Assembly (NCBI RefSeq): GCF_030158565.1
Contig: NZ_JAOASQ010000031.1
Location: forward strand, 1-57,632
Source: Limnohabitans sp.
GTDB taxonomy: Bacteria > Pseudomonadota > Gammaproteobacteria > Burkholderiales > Burkholderiaceae_C
Reading direction: 5' to 3'
Length of the DNA stretch: 57,632 nt
The notes beneath the pieces are model-generated. The model was not told where the DNA came from. It searched no databases and worked only from the letters and a program-made list of their open reading frames with translations. Shown here piece by piece: positions 33,528 through 41,892 of this stretch (position 1 is the first letter of the stretch; the number at the start of each line of letters is the position of its first letter). The position numbers and the translations under genes are program-made.

Positions 33528-35375
33528 ATGTCTTGGGCTGGAAAAATCCTCCGCGTCAACCTCACGGCTGGCACCGTCAACTCCGAACCGCTGAACATGG
33601 AATGGGCCAAGGCCTACCTGGGTTCACGCGGTCTGGGCAGTAAATACCTGATCAGCGAAGTCGACCCCAAAGTCGATCCGCTGTCGGCCGACAACAAGAT
33701 CATCTGGGCCACCGGCCCGCTGACCGGCACCATGGCCTCCACCGGCGGCCGCTACACCGTCATCACCAAAGGCCCGCTGACTGGCGCCATCGCCTGCTCC
33801 AACTCGGGCGGCTACTGGGGTGCCGAGCTGAAAATGGCCGGTTGGGACATGATCATTTTTGAAGGCGCATCGGCCAAGCCGGTCTACCTTTACATCAACG
33901 ACGACGAGGTTGAGCTGCGCGACGCGGGTCACCTCTGGGGTCAGAGCGTCTGGAAGACCGAGGAAATCCTCAAGTCCAGCTTGCAAGACCCGCTGCTGCG
34001 TGTCTCCAGCATCGGCAAGGCCGGTGAAAACGGCGTGCTGTACGCCGCTGTGGTGAACGACTTGCACCGTGCGGCTGGCCGCTCGGGCGTGGGCACCGTC
34101 ATGGGCAGCAAGAACCTGAAAGCCATCGCGGTGCGCGGCACCAAGGGCGTGGGCAATGTGCAAAACCCCAAGGCTTTCATGGCCGCCGCCAAGGCCGCCA
34201 AAAAGGTGCTGGCCGACAACGCCGTCACAGGCCAGGGCCTGCCCACTTATGGCACCCAGGTGCTGATGAACGTGATCAACGAGATCGGCGGCCTGCCCAC
34301 TCGCAACCACCGCGATGTGCAGTTCGAAAGTGCCAAGGACATCTCGGCCGAAGCGATGATCACCCCGCGCGAAACCGATGGCAAGAAGCACCTGGTGACC
34401 AACCAGGCCTGCTTCGGCTGCACCATCGCTTGCGGCCGCATCAGCAAAATGGACGAAGGCCACTTTTCGGTCAAGAACAAGCCCGAGTACTGGGGCGCAT
34501 CTGGCGGTCTGGAATACGAAGCGGCTTGGGCCCTGGGCGCTGCCAACGGCGTGAAAGACCTCGAAGCGCTGCAGTACGCCAACATGATTTGCAATGAAGA
34601 AGGCTTTGACCCGATCAGCTTCGGTGCCACCATCGGTGCCGTGATGGAGCTGTATGAAATGGGCGTGCTGACCAAAGAGCAGCTGGGCATCGAAGCGCCT
34701 TTCGGCTCGGCACAGGCTTTGTGCGAGTTTGCCGACATGACCGCCAAGGGCGTTGGTTTTGGCAAGGAGATTGGCCTGGGCTCCAAGCGCTTGACTGCCA
34801 AATACGGCCACCCCGATCTGTCCATGAGCGTCAAGGGCCAGGAATTCCCGGCCTATGACGGCCGTGTGATCCAGGGCATTGGCTTGGCCTATGCCACCTC
34901 TAACCGTGGTGCTTGCCACCTGCGCGGCTACACCATCGCCTCTGAAGTGCTGGGCATCCCGGTCAAAACCGAGCCCACCGAGAGCGAAGGCAAGCCCGAG
35001 TTGGTCAAGGCCTTCCAGGACGCGACTGCCGCCTTTGACTCGGCCGGTATCTGCATCTTCACCAGCTTCGCCTGGACTTTGGCCGACGTGGCCCCTCAGG
35101 TGCAAGCCGCTTGCGGCGAAGAGTTCACCATGGAGCACTTGGCCCACATCGGTGAGCGCATCTGGAACATGGAGCGCGAGTTCAACAACGCCGCAGGCTT
35201 CACCAAGGCCGACGACAACCTGCCCAAGCGCCTGATGACCGAAGCCGCCAAAACCGGCCCCGGCAAAGGCATGGTCAGCAAGTTGAACGAGATGCTGCCC
35301 AAGTACTACGACGCACGCGGCTGGGACGGCGAAGGCCGACCCACCTTGGCCACCAAGGAGCGTCTGGGCCTGTAA
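33528..35375 (+). CDS. aorB: Tungsten-dependent aldehyde ferredoxin oxidoreductase, catalytic subunit
   Basis: The 615-aa protein is a full-length AOR. The N-terminal domain has ILRVNLTAGTVNSEPL and FAGKGLG-like YLGSRGLGSKYL. AAGRSGVGTVMGSKNLKAIA is the hallmark pterin-binding segment. The [4Fe-4S] cluster ligands are Cys295, Cys298 and Cys302 (CFGCTIAC) and Cys509, in the D-S-A-G-I-C version of the DxxGLC motif. AORs use a tungsto-bispterin cofactor to oxidise aldehydes to acids with water; the reverse, reduction of acids, is also known. It lies between the Fe-S and FAD subunit genes. The only neighbouring oxyanion transporter is of the tungstate type. Confidence 0.95.
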   Translation: MSWAGKILRVNLTAGTVNSEPLNMEWAKAYLGSRGLGSKYLISEVDPKVDPLSADNKIIWATGPLTGTMASTGGRYTVITKGPLTGAIACSNSGGYWGAELKMAGWDMIIFEGASAKPVYLYINDDEVELRDAGHLWGQSVWKTEEILKSSLQDPLLRVSSIGKAGENGVLYAAVVNDLHRAAGRSGVGTVMGSKNLKAIAVRGTKGVGNVQNPKAFMAAAKAAKKVLADNAVTGQGLPTYGTQVLMNVINEIGGLPTRNHRDVQFESAKDISAEAMITPRETDGKKHLVTNQACFGCTIACGRISKMDEGHFSVKNKPEYWGASGGLEYEAAWALGAANGVKDLEALQYANMICNEEGFDPISFGATIGAVMELYEMGVLTKEQLGIEAPFGSAQALCEFADMTAKGVGFGKEIGLGSKRLTAKYGHPDLSMSVKGQEFPAYDGRVIQGIGLAYATSNRGACHLRGYTIASEVLGIPVKTEPTESEGKPELVKAFQDATAAFDSAGICIFTSFAWTLADVAPQVQAACGEEFTMEHLAHIGERIWNMEREFNNAAGFTKADDNLPKRLMTEAAKTGPGKGMVSKLNEMLPKYYDARGWDGEGRPTLATKERLGL

Positions 35376-35393
35376 GGCACCCGGACACAGATC

Positions 35394-35425
35394 AAGAAGC
35401 GGCCCGAACAGGTCGCTTCTTTTTT
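35394..35425 (+). terminator. Terminator-like hairpin between aorB and aorC
   Basis: AAGAAGCG (35394-35401) pairs with CGCTTCTT (35414-35421) around a 12-base loop and runs into a six-T tract (35420-35425). The ribosome binding site of aorC (GGAG) follows at once. It has all parts of an intrinsic terminator but sits within the presumed operon, so it may cut expression of the downstream genes relative to aorAB. Confidence 0.65.
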
Positions 35426-35437
35426 GGAGTACACACC

Positions 35438-36778
35438 ATGACCCATCACGTGATTTTGGGCGCAGGCCCCGCTGGCGTCATCGCCGCAGAAACCATCCGC
35501 AAGCACGCCCCTGCTGACACCATCACACTGGTGGGCGATGAGCCCGATGCGCCGTATTCGCGCATGGCCATTCCATATTTGCTGATCGGCAACATCGACG
35601 AGCGCGGCACGTATTTGCGCAAGAGCGCCTCGCACTTTGACGACCTGCGCATCCAGCAGGTCAAGGCCAAAGTGAGGAAGGTGGATGCGAAGGCCAAGGC
35701 GGTGTTGCTGGACAACGGTACATCGCTCAGCTTTGACAAGTTGCTGATCGCCACGGGCTCACACCCGGTGCGTCCGCCGATCCCCGGCATCGATTCGCCG
35801 GGCGTGCACCCGTGCTGGACGTTGGCCGATGCCCGTGCCATTGCGGCGCTGGCCAAACCCGGCGCACGTGTGCTGCAAATGGGTGCAGGCTTCATCGGTT
35901 GCATCATCATGGAAGCGTTGGCTTCGCGGGGCGTGAAGCTCAGCGTGGTCGAGATGGGTGACCGCATGGTGCCGCGCATGATGGGCCCGGTGGCTGGCGG
36001 CATGATCCGCGACTGGTGCGAGGCCAAGGGCGTGCAGGTCTTCACTGGCGCCAAGGTCGAGGCCATCGAATCTGGCGCTCAACAAGGCTTGCTGGTCAAA
36101 CTCGCGTCCGCCGTGGGGTTGTCTTCGGGTGATGCCGGCGGCGCTTTGCGGGTGCGCTTGTCCACGGGCCAGACCATAGAGGCCGATCTGGTGATCAGCG
36201 CCACCGGCGTGCGTCCGGCCATCGGCTACCTCCAGGACAGCGGCATCACTTGCTTGCAAGGTGTGCTGACCGATGCCCGCATGCAAACCAATGTGCCCGG
36301 CGTTTATGCGGCGGGTGATTGCGCCGAGGCTTTCGACAAGGTCAGCGGCAAAACCATCGTGAGCGCCATTCAGCCCAACGCCGCCGAGCAGGCCCGTGTG
36401 GCTGCGCTCAACATGGTCGGGCAAAACGCTGAACTCAAAGGCGTGACCCAGATCAACGTGCTCGACACCCTGGGCCTGATCTCGACGAGTTTTGGCAATT
36501 GGGAGGGCGTGGCGGGCGGCGAACACGCGGTGTTGACCGACACCAGCGCGGGCCGTCACCTGAGCCTGCAATTCAAGGGCGATGTGCTGGTGGGTTGCAA
36601 CAGCGTGGGCTGGACCGAGCACGTGGGTGTGATGCGCGGCCTGGTCGAAGGGCAGGTGCGTTTGGGCGAGTGGAAAGACCGCTTGCTGCACGACCCCACC
36701 AAGCTGATGGATGCCTATCTGGCGTGTGCCCAAGGCCAAGGCGGCTGGAGCGGGGCGCAAGATGCGCGTCGCCGCTGA
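35438..36778 (+). CDS. aorC: FAD/NAD(P)-dependent oxidoreductase subunit of the aldehyde oxidoreductase
   Basis: The 446-aa protein has two dinucleotide-binding folds. The FAD site is VILGAGPAGVIAAETIRKHA at the N-terminus, with VYAAGDCAEAFD as the second FAD contact. The NAD site is VLQMGAGFIGCIIMEALASR in the middle. No redox-active C-x4-C disulfide is present, so it is an NADH-type reductase rather than a disulfide reductase. In Aromatoleum AorC has this make-up and links the tungsten enzyme to NAD. GGAG precedes the ATG, directly after a terminator-like hairpin. The product would let aldehyde oxidation reduce NAD+. Confidence 0.87.
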   Translation: MTHHVILGAGPAGVIAAETIRKHAPADTITLVGDEPDAPYSRMAIPYLLIGNIDERGTYLRKSASHFDDLRIQQVKAKVRKVDAKAKAVLLDNGTSLSFDKLLIATGSHPVRPPIPGIDSPGVHPCWTLADARAIAALAKPGARVLQMGAGFIGCIIMEALASRGVKLSVVEMGDRMVPRMMGPVAGGMIRDWCEAKGVQVFTGAKVEAIESGAQQGLLVKLASAVGLSSGDAGGALRVRLSTGQTIEADLVISATGVRPAIGYLQDSGITCLQGVLTDARMQTNVPGVYAAGDCAEAFDKVSGKTIVSAIQPNAAEQARVAALNMVGQNAELKGVTQINVLDTLGLISTSFGNWEGVAGGEHAVLTDTSAGRHLSLQFKGDVLVGCNSVGWTEHVGVMRGLVEGQVRLGEWKDRLLHDPTKLMDAYLACAQGQGGWSGAQDARRR

Positions 36779-36793
36779 AGCGACAATCACCGC

Positions 36794-37048
36794 ATGCAGA
36801 TCACTTTCAAACTGTTCGCGACCCTGACCGACTACTTGCCAGTGGAGGTTCGTCGCAGCAACCAAATGCCGCTGGAGGTGGACCCTCAAGCGAGCATCAG
36901 CCAGATCATCGAGCCCTTTGGCATGCCGCCCAAGCTGGTGCATTTGGTGCTGGTCAACGGCAAGTACATCGCCCCCGAAGTGCGTGGCACCACCACCTTG
37001 GTGGAGGGCGATGTGCTCGCCATCTGGCCGCCTGTGGCCGGTGGCTGA
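36794..37048 (+). CDS. MoaD/ThiS-like sulfur-carrier protein
   Basis: The 84-aa protein has the ubiquitin-like pattern of MoaD/ThiS: QITFKLFATLTDYLP, a middle LEVDPQASISQII, LVLVNGKYIAPEV and an ending VLAIWPPVAGG. The C-terminal Gly-Gly is needed for adenylation and thiocarboxylate formation, after which the protein donates the dithiolene sulfur of molybdopterin. MoaD-like genes often lie beside tungsten AOR genes, and the copy may be dedicated to the tungsto-pterin cofactor of the neighbouring enzyme. It follows aorC by 15 bp. Confidence 0.87.
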   Translation: MQITFKLFATLTDYLPVEVRRSNQMPLEVDPQASISQIIEPFGMPPKLVHLVLVNGKYIAPEVRGTTTLVEGDVLAIWPPVAGG

Positions 37049-37074
37049 GCCAAGCACACGCTGCGACCGGACCC

Positions 37075-37374
37075 ATGCAGTCCTACTACCCCGAGCGCTT
37101 CGAGCGCGACATGGGCACCACCGAAACCGAATGGTTAAGCGCCTTGCCCCGCGCACTGGGCGAGCATGCCTTTGAGCTGGGTGCCGGACAGGCTCGGGTG
37201 CACATCGGTGGCGGCCTTCTGCAACTGCAATGGCACCCGCTACCACCACGCGTGATCGCGCTGCTGCGCCTGCAGCGGCTGGCGGTGTCTTTTGTGTTCG
37301 AGGGCGTGGAAGAAGAGGCGCGTCAGCGCTTCATGAAGCGCTTTGATTTGACGATGCAGCGGGGTGGCGGGTGA
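37075..37374 (+). CDS. Unknown 99-aa protein at the end of the aor operon
   Basis: No named family is recognised. The 99-aa product is a compact alpha/beta protein. It starts QSYYPERFERDMGTTETEWL and continues LGEHAFELGAGQARVHIGG with strands, then LPPRVIALLRLQRLAVSFVF. It ends in a helix, RFMKRFDLTMQRGGG, closing with three Gly. The C-terminal Gly run recalls the end of the MoaD-like protein encoded just before it, but here the Gly tail is not preceded by a ubiquitin-like fold that I can see. The gene is 26 bp after the MoaD-like gene on the same strand. A role in tungsten-cofactor insertion or AOR assembly would fit its place and is inference. Confidence 0.7.
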   Translation: MQSYYPERFERDMGTTETEWLSALPRALGEHAFELGAGQARVHIGGGLLQLQWHPLPPRVIALLRLQRLAVSFVFEGVEEEARQRFMKRFDLTMQRGGG

Positions 37375-37378
37375 GGGG

Positions 37379-37768
37379 TCAGCGTGCCCAGAACAGCGTC
37401 ACTGTTTTGATGCCCAAAACCGTCAAGGCCAAAGAGCCAAACAGGTGCACCGATGCTGTACCTGCCGCAAAGGCATAGCGTCCTTGTTGCAGCATGGCGA
37501 CCACTTCGGCTGAGAAGCTGGAAAAGGTGGTCAATGCGCCTAAAAAGCCTGTGACCAGTGCCAGTCGCCAAACTGGATCGAGGTCGGGCAATTGCTGAAA
37601 GACGCCCACACACACGCCTACCAGATAACCGCCGATCAAGTTGGCGGCCAAGGTGCCCCAGGGCATGAGCCCCGCACTGGCCGCGCCAGGGTTGAGCCAC
37701 AAGCCCAGCTGCCAACGTGACAAAGCGCCCACACAGGCACCCAGACAAATCGCGATCACAGAGGGCAT
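37379..37768 (-). CDS. crcB: Fluoride ion exporter CrcB/Fluc
   Basis: The 129-aa protein has four membrane segments and the Fluc marks GACVGALSRWQLGLWL at the start. WGTLAANLIGGYLVGV carries the conserved Asn of the pore, and TGFLGALTTFSSFSAEVV holds the T-T-F-S-S-F sequence with the Phe box. It forms a dual-topology dimer that releases fluoride from the cytoplasm. AGGAG precedes the ATG at 37768. No fluoride riboswitch is evident in the short space upstream. It faces the aor operon end-to-end, with 4 bp between the two stop codons. Confidence 0.93.
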   Translation of the reverse strand: MPSVIAICLGACVGALSRWQLGLWLNPGAASAGLMPWGTLAANLIGGYLVGVCVGVFQQLPDLDPVWRLALVTGFLGALTTFSSFSAEVVAMLQQGRYAFAAGTASVHLFGSLALTVLGIKTVTLFWAR

Positions 37769-37790
37769 GTTCACTCCTGGTCAGTGGTGC

Positions 37791-38762
37791 TTAAAAAGGC
37801 GGGTCGTCGTCAGCCGCTTCGGTGGTGACGGGCGGTGATGTGGGTGCCGCCTCTGCGCCCAATTCCATCTCGCCACCCAGCGCTTCGATCAGGCTGTCCA
37901 GCAAGGGGCCGAGCAAGCCAGTGGACAGGGCCACGTCGCCATCGAAACGGTCTTCGTTTTTGTCGGTGCCTGACTCGTCCATGACGCCGTCGAGGAATTG
38001 CACTTTTTTCAGCTGCAAGGTCTCGGTCAGCACAAAGGCCACGCGGCCATCCCAGCTCAGGGCCAGCTGGGTGGGCAGCTTGCCTTCCATGACATGCTTG
38101 CGCACGTCGTCGTTGGCCAGGTGGTGGCGGGTGAAGCGCACGCTGGCCGCGTCTTCACCGGTGGACTTGAGCACGGTTTCGCGCTCCACCGTCAGGTCGG
38201 CGGGCCATTCGTCTTCGGTGGGGGCCAGCAGCCATTGGGTCATGGCGGCTTGGGGCGAGGTCACGGTCTGGATCAGTGAGACCGACAGGCCAGCCAACAC
38301 ATTCATCAGCGCCGACATGACTTCGTCTGCCTTGCCTTGGCTGCCTGCGTTGAGCACCAGGCGGCGGTTTTCCAGGTCCATCCACACGATGACGGTGGAC
38401 TGGCGCGCAAAAGCTTGGGGCAGCAGCGACATCAGCACATCGTCCATGATGTCGCGCTTTTCTTTTTTGCCGGGTTTGCGGCCGGTGGCCGCTTCGATTT
38501 CGGCGATGCGCTCGTCCGCTTTGCGGCGCACCACATTGCCGGGCACGGCCTTGGACTCGATCATCAGCTTGACGATCCATTGACCGCCCACCGATTCGAT
38601 CAGCGGACCGTAGGCCTCACCTCGGGGGGGGATCCAGCCGACGGATTTCTCCTGGCTGGCGCCGCACTCCACAAACTGGGCGGGCTCCAGCGCCGCTTGC
38701 ACTTCCGCCAGCGTGGGGGCAAAGCCCTCGCCGATGCGGTAAACCATCACATTTTTGAACAT
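37791..38762 (-). CDS. rdgC: Recombination-associated protein RdgC
   Basis: The 323-aa protein begins MFKNVMVYRIGE, shared by RdgC proteins. It carries the family segments FVECGASQEKSVGWIPPRGE, RKADERIAEIEAATGRKPGK, KEKRDIMDDVLMSLLPQAFA and WDGRVAFVLTETLQLKKVQF. RdgC forms a ring-shaped dimer on double-stranded DNA and restrains RecA. The protein is about 20 residues longer than in E. coli because of an acidic Ala/Thr-rich tail. It stands between crcB and the TRAP operon with its own start. Confidence 0.95.
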   Translation of the reverse strand: MFKNVMVYRIGEGFAPTLAEVQAALEPAQFVECGASQEKSVGWIPPRGEAYGPLIESVGGQWIVKLMIESKAVPGNVVRRKADERIAEIEAATGRKPGKKEKRDIMDDVLMSLLPQAFARQSTVIVWMDLENRRLVLNAGSQGKADEVMSALMNVLAGLSVSLIQTVTSPQAAMTQWLLAPTEDEWPADLTVERETVLKSTGEDAASVRFTRHHLANDDVRKHVMEGKLPTQLALSWDGRVAFVLTETLQLKKVQFLDGVMDESGTDKNEDRFDGDVALSTGLLGPLLDSLIEALGGEMELGAEAAPTSPPVTTEAADDDPPF

Positions 38763-38822
38763 CCGTCACTCTTTCATGCCACAGGGGCTAGCGCGGCATC
38801 TTACCGGAGTGGGCGGGCGGTT

Positions 38823-40136
38823 TTACTTGGCCACGCCCATCAAGAGATCGGGCACGCTGGTGACGATGGACGGGAAGACCGTGATCAACACAATGCCCAC
38901 AATCATGCAAACGAAAAATGGCACGGTCACCTTGGCAATGCGGTTGCTGTCGATGCCGGTCATGTTTTGCAGCACGAACAGGTTGAAGCCCACAGGCGGC
39001 GTGATTTCGGCGATCTCGACCAGCATGATGATGAAGATGCCGAACCAGACCAGATCGAAACCGGCTTTCTGGATCATGGGCAACACCACCGCGCTGGTCA
39101 GCACGATCATCGAGATGCCGTCAAGCGCTGTGCCCAAAATCAAATACACCACCACCAGCACGCCGATCAGGCCAAAGGGCGAGAGGTTCATGCTGTGCAC
39201 AAACTCGGCCAGCTCACGCGGGATGCCGGTGAAGGCCATGGTCTTGGTCAAGAAGGCCGCGCCCGCCAGGATGAACATGATCATGCAGCTCACCCGCGTG
39301 GCGCCCACCAGGCCTTGCCAAAAATTCTGCCAAGTGAGGCTGCGCCCGGCGGCTGCAATCGCCAACGAACCCAGCACGCCGTAAGCCGCGCATTCGGTGG
39401 CGGTGGCGATGCCCGCCACGAGCACCCAAACAATGAACACGATGAGCAGCGAGCACGGGATAAGGCTGCCCGAGCGCCGCATTTTTTCCATGAAGGTGGT
39501 GGGCGCTTCGGCTGGGGGCACTTTGTCGGGGTTGCGCAGGCTCCACCAGACGATGTAGCCCGAGAACAGCCCCATCAGCAAGAAGCCGGGCAAGAAGCCT
39601 GCGAGGAACAAGCGGATCACGCTGGCGTCGGCCGCCACGGCATAGACCACCATGGTGATGGACGGCGGAATCAAAATGCCCAGACCGCCCGCAGCGGCCA
39701 ACGAGCCCAGAGCGATGTTGCGGTCGTAGCCGCGCTTTTCCAGCTCGGGCAGGGCCACTTTGGCAATGGTGGCGCAGGTGGCCGCAGACGAGCCCGAAAC
39801 CGAGCCGAAAATGCCGCAACCCAAAATGGTGGTGTGCATCAAGCGCCCCGGCACTTTGGACAGCCAGGGCGAAAGGCCGTCGAACATCTGCTCGGACAGC
39901 TTGGTGCGGTACAAAATTTCGCCCATCCAGATGAACATGGGCAAGGCTGCGAGTTCCCAGCTGGCCGAGGTTTCCCAGAACGAGGAAAACAGGTTCTTGC
40001 CGGGCAGGGTGTTGGTGAAAAACGCCTGGCCGACCCAGCCCACAATGGCCAGCGTCATGGCGATCCACACGCCGCCGCTGAGCATCAACAACATCAAAAA
40101 GAGGAGCAGGCCTCCGATTTCCAGCAGGCCCATCAC
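38823..40136 (-). CDS. TRAP transporter large permease (DctM)
   Basis: The 437-aa protein is a standard-length DctM with about 12 spans. It shows GCGIFGSVSGSSAATCATIA, the conserved gating hairpin region, and GGLGILIPPSITMVVYAVAA. GTALDGISMIVLTSAVVLPM and EIAEITPPVGFNLFVLQNMT, near the C-terminus, are also present. It overlaps the dctQ gene by 4 bp and, with the receptor upstream, makes a complete TRAP importer driven by sodium or protons. The solute is probably a carboxylate, perhaps aromatic or keto. Confidence 0.95.
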   Translation of the reverse strand: MMGLLEIGGLLLFLMLLMLSGGVWIAMTLAIVGWVGQAFFTNTLPGKNLFSSFWETSASWELAALPMFIWMGEILYRTKLSEQMFDGLSPWLSKVPGRLMHTTILGCGIFGSVSGSSAATCATIAKVALPELEKRGYDRNIALGSLAAAGGLGILIPPSITMVVYAVAADASVIRLFLAGFLPGFLLMGLFSGYIVWWSLRNPDKVPPAEAPTTFMEKMRRSGSLIPCSLLIVFIVWVLVAGIATATECAAYGVLGSLAIAAAGRSLTWQNFWQGLVGATRVSCMIMFILAGAAFLTKTMAFTGIPRELAEFVHSMNLSPFGLIGVLVVVYLILGTALDGISMIVLTSAVVLPMIQKAGFDLVWFGIFIIMLVEIAEITPPVGFNLFVLQNMTGIDSNRIAKVTVPFFVCMIVGIVLITVFPSIVTSVPDLLMGVAK

Positions 40137-40699
40137 AATTCCTCAGAAAAATCACCACGGGCGTGCCGTTCTTCGACACGCGCCACATAACTGGGCTTGC
40201 CGCCCCGGAACACGCACACGCACTCGTCGAGCACGGCGATCACCAAAATGGCCGAGCCGACGACAAAGCTCATTTGCGGAATCCAGATCGGGATCGCCAC
40301 CATATTGCCCGCGATGTCGTTGAACTCGTAGCTCTCCCAGGTGAAGCGCGCTGCCCAGTAGCCCAGGTAGCCAATGGCCACGGCGGCCACCGAAAGCGAG
40401 ATCAACTCCAGCCAGCGGCGCACAGGCGCAGACACCGATTCGAGCACCAGCGTCACCCGAACAAAGTCGCCGTTGCGGAAGCTATAGGCCATGCCCAAAA
40501 AGGCCGCCGCCGCACACAGCCAGGCCACGATGTCGTTGACCCAGGACACGCGCCACTCGAACACGCGACCGACCGATGCGGCGATCATCAAGACCAAAAT
40601 GGCCAGCACGCACAGGGCGGCCAGGTTGCCTCCTAAGAGGTACAAACCGTCCAAAAAGCGCCGACCGAAGCTGGCGCTGGCTGTGCTGCTGGTGCTCAT
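40133..40699 (-). CDS. TRAP transporter small permease (DctQ)
   Basis: The 188-aa protein has four membrane segments with the DctQ features. The first span runs LLGGNLAALCVLAILVLMIA. SVGRVFEWRVSWVNDIVAWL follows, and GDFVRVTLVLESVSAPVRRW carries the F-V-R-V-x-L pattern. A Ser/Ala-rich cytosolic start precedes span 1. It overlaps dctM by 4 bp and follows the receptor gene by 6 bp, giving a dctPQM operon. Confidence 0.93.
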   Translation of the reverse strand: MSTSSTASASFGRRFLDGLYLLGGNLAALCVLAILVLMIAASVGRVFEWRVSWVNDIVAWLCAAAAFLGMAYSFRNGDFVRVTLVLESVSAPVRRWLELISLSVAAVAIGYLGYWAARFTWESYEFNDIAGNMVAIPIWIPQMSFVVGSAILVIAVLDECVCVFRGGKPSYVARVEERHARGDFSEEL

Positions 40700-40705
40700 G
40701 CGGGC

Positions 40706-41683
40706 TTATTTCTTGTTGTAGGCATCGACCAAGGCTTTGCCCTCAGCACCAGATTTCTCCAGCCATTCCTTGAGCATGGTGTCACCCACTTTGGCCATGT
40801 CGGCTTTCAGCTGGGCCGAGGGTGCGGTCACGGTCATGCCGTTGGCCTTGAGGGTGGCCAGCGTCGTGTCGTTGACTTTGCGCGACTCGCTCCAGCCACG
40901 GCTTTCAGCGTCTGCTGCGGCCTTCATCACGGCGTCTTGTGTGGGCTTGTCGAGCGCATCAAAAGCCTTCTTGTTGGCGATCACCGCGTTCTTGGGTAGC
41001 CAAGCCTGCACGTCGTAGTAGTACTTGAGGTGTTCGTAGAGCTTGCTGTCCACACCGGTCGCGCCCGAGGTCATGGTCGACTCGACCACGCCGGTGGCGA
41101 GAGCTTGGGTGAATTCAGCAGCCTGCACCGTCACGGGTTGCGCGCCCACCAGCTCGGCGATGCGGGCGGTGGAGGGGCTGTAGGAGCGCCACTTGATGCC
41201 CTTGAGGTCGGCGGCGCTGTTGAGCGGCTTCTTGCTGTAAATGCCTTGAGGGGGCCAGGCCACCGAGTACAGCAGCACCATGCCTTGCTCGGACAGTTTC
41301 TTCTCCATCAGTGGCTTTTGGGCTTTGTAGAGCTTCATGCCTTCGTCGTAGCTGTCGGCCAAAAAGGGCAGACCGTCTGCCGCGTAGATGGGCCATTCGT
41401 TGCTGAAGTTGGCCAACAAGATCTCACCGGCCTGGGCCTGACCACCTTGCACGGCGCGCTTGATTTCAGGCGCTTTGAACAGCGAGGCGTTGGCGTGCAC
41501 CGTGATCTTGAGCTTGCCGCCCGAGGCCTTGTCCACGTCGGTGGCGAACTGAGCGAGGTTCAGCGAGTGGAAGTTGCTAGCCGGGTAGGCGGCAGGCAGG
41601 TCCCACTTGGTCTGGGCCGAGACAAAACCAGAGACAGCTAACAAGCCAGCCAGCAGGCTGAGGTGGAGGGCGCGACGTTTCAT
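40706..41683 (-). CDS. TRAP transporter solute-binding protein (DctP family)
   Basis: The 325-aa protein has a signal peptide (HLSLLAGLLAVSGFVSAQT), then KWDLPAAYPASNFHSLNLAQ and VHANASLFKAPEIKRAVQGG. GIKWRSYSPSTARIAELVGA bears the conserved Arg that pairs with the solute carboxylate. The core with QAAEFTQALATGVVESTMTS matches the C4-dicarboxylate/aromatic-acid receptor class. AGGAG lies ahead of the ATG. It is the first gene of dctPQM and is divergent from a MarR-type regulator, whose candidate operator lies between the two. Confidence 0.94.
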   Translation of the reverse strand: MKRRALHLSLLAGLLAVSGFVSAQTKWDLPAAYPASNFHSLNLAQFATDVDKASGGKLKITVHANASLFKAPEIKRAVQGGQAQAGEILLANFSNEWPIYAADGLPFLADSYDEGMKLYKAQKPLMEKKLSEQGMVLLYSVAWPPQGIYSKKPLNSAADLKGIKWRSYSPSTARIAELVGAQPVTVQAAEFTQALATGVVESTMTSGATGVDSKLYEHLKYYYDVQAWLPKNAVIANKKAFDALDKPTQDAVMKAAADAESRGWSESRKVNDTTLATLKANGMTVTAPSAQLKADMAKVGDTMLKEWLEKSGAEGKALVDAYNKK

Positions 41684-41822
41684 GAAAACTCCTGAGTAGA
41701 TGGGACCAAGCCAAGAAGCACAGCAAAAGCTGTGCCCGTGATGTGCACGCGGGTGGTGCGTCGGCTGTTGTTCACTGTAGGCATGTTGCCCCGTGCTTGG
41801 GATCGGTGATTTCCCTTAATGT

Positions 41823-41835
41823 CAACAAATTGTTG
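41823..41835. promoter_or_regulatory. Palindrome CAACAA-A-TTGTTG, candidate MarR operator
   Basis: A perfect 6+6 bp inverted repeat with a one-base centre lies in the 209-bp region between the TRAP operon and the MarR gene. It overlaps the -35 box of a putative rightward promoter, TTGGCA (41833-41838) with TAGACT (41857-41862) at 18-bp spacing. MarR proteins bind short AT-rich dyads of this kind. Confidence 0.5.
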
Positions 41836-41892
41836 GCAAATTGTCATGATGGCGACTAGACTTTCCCTCCAGTGCCCAGAAAGCGTGTGCCC

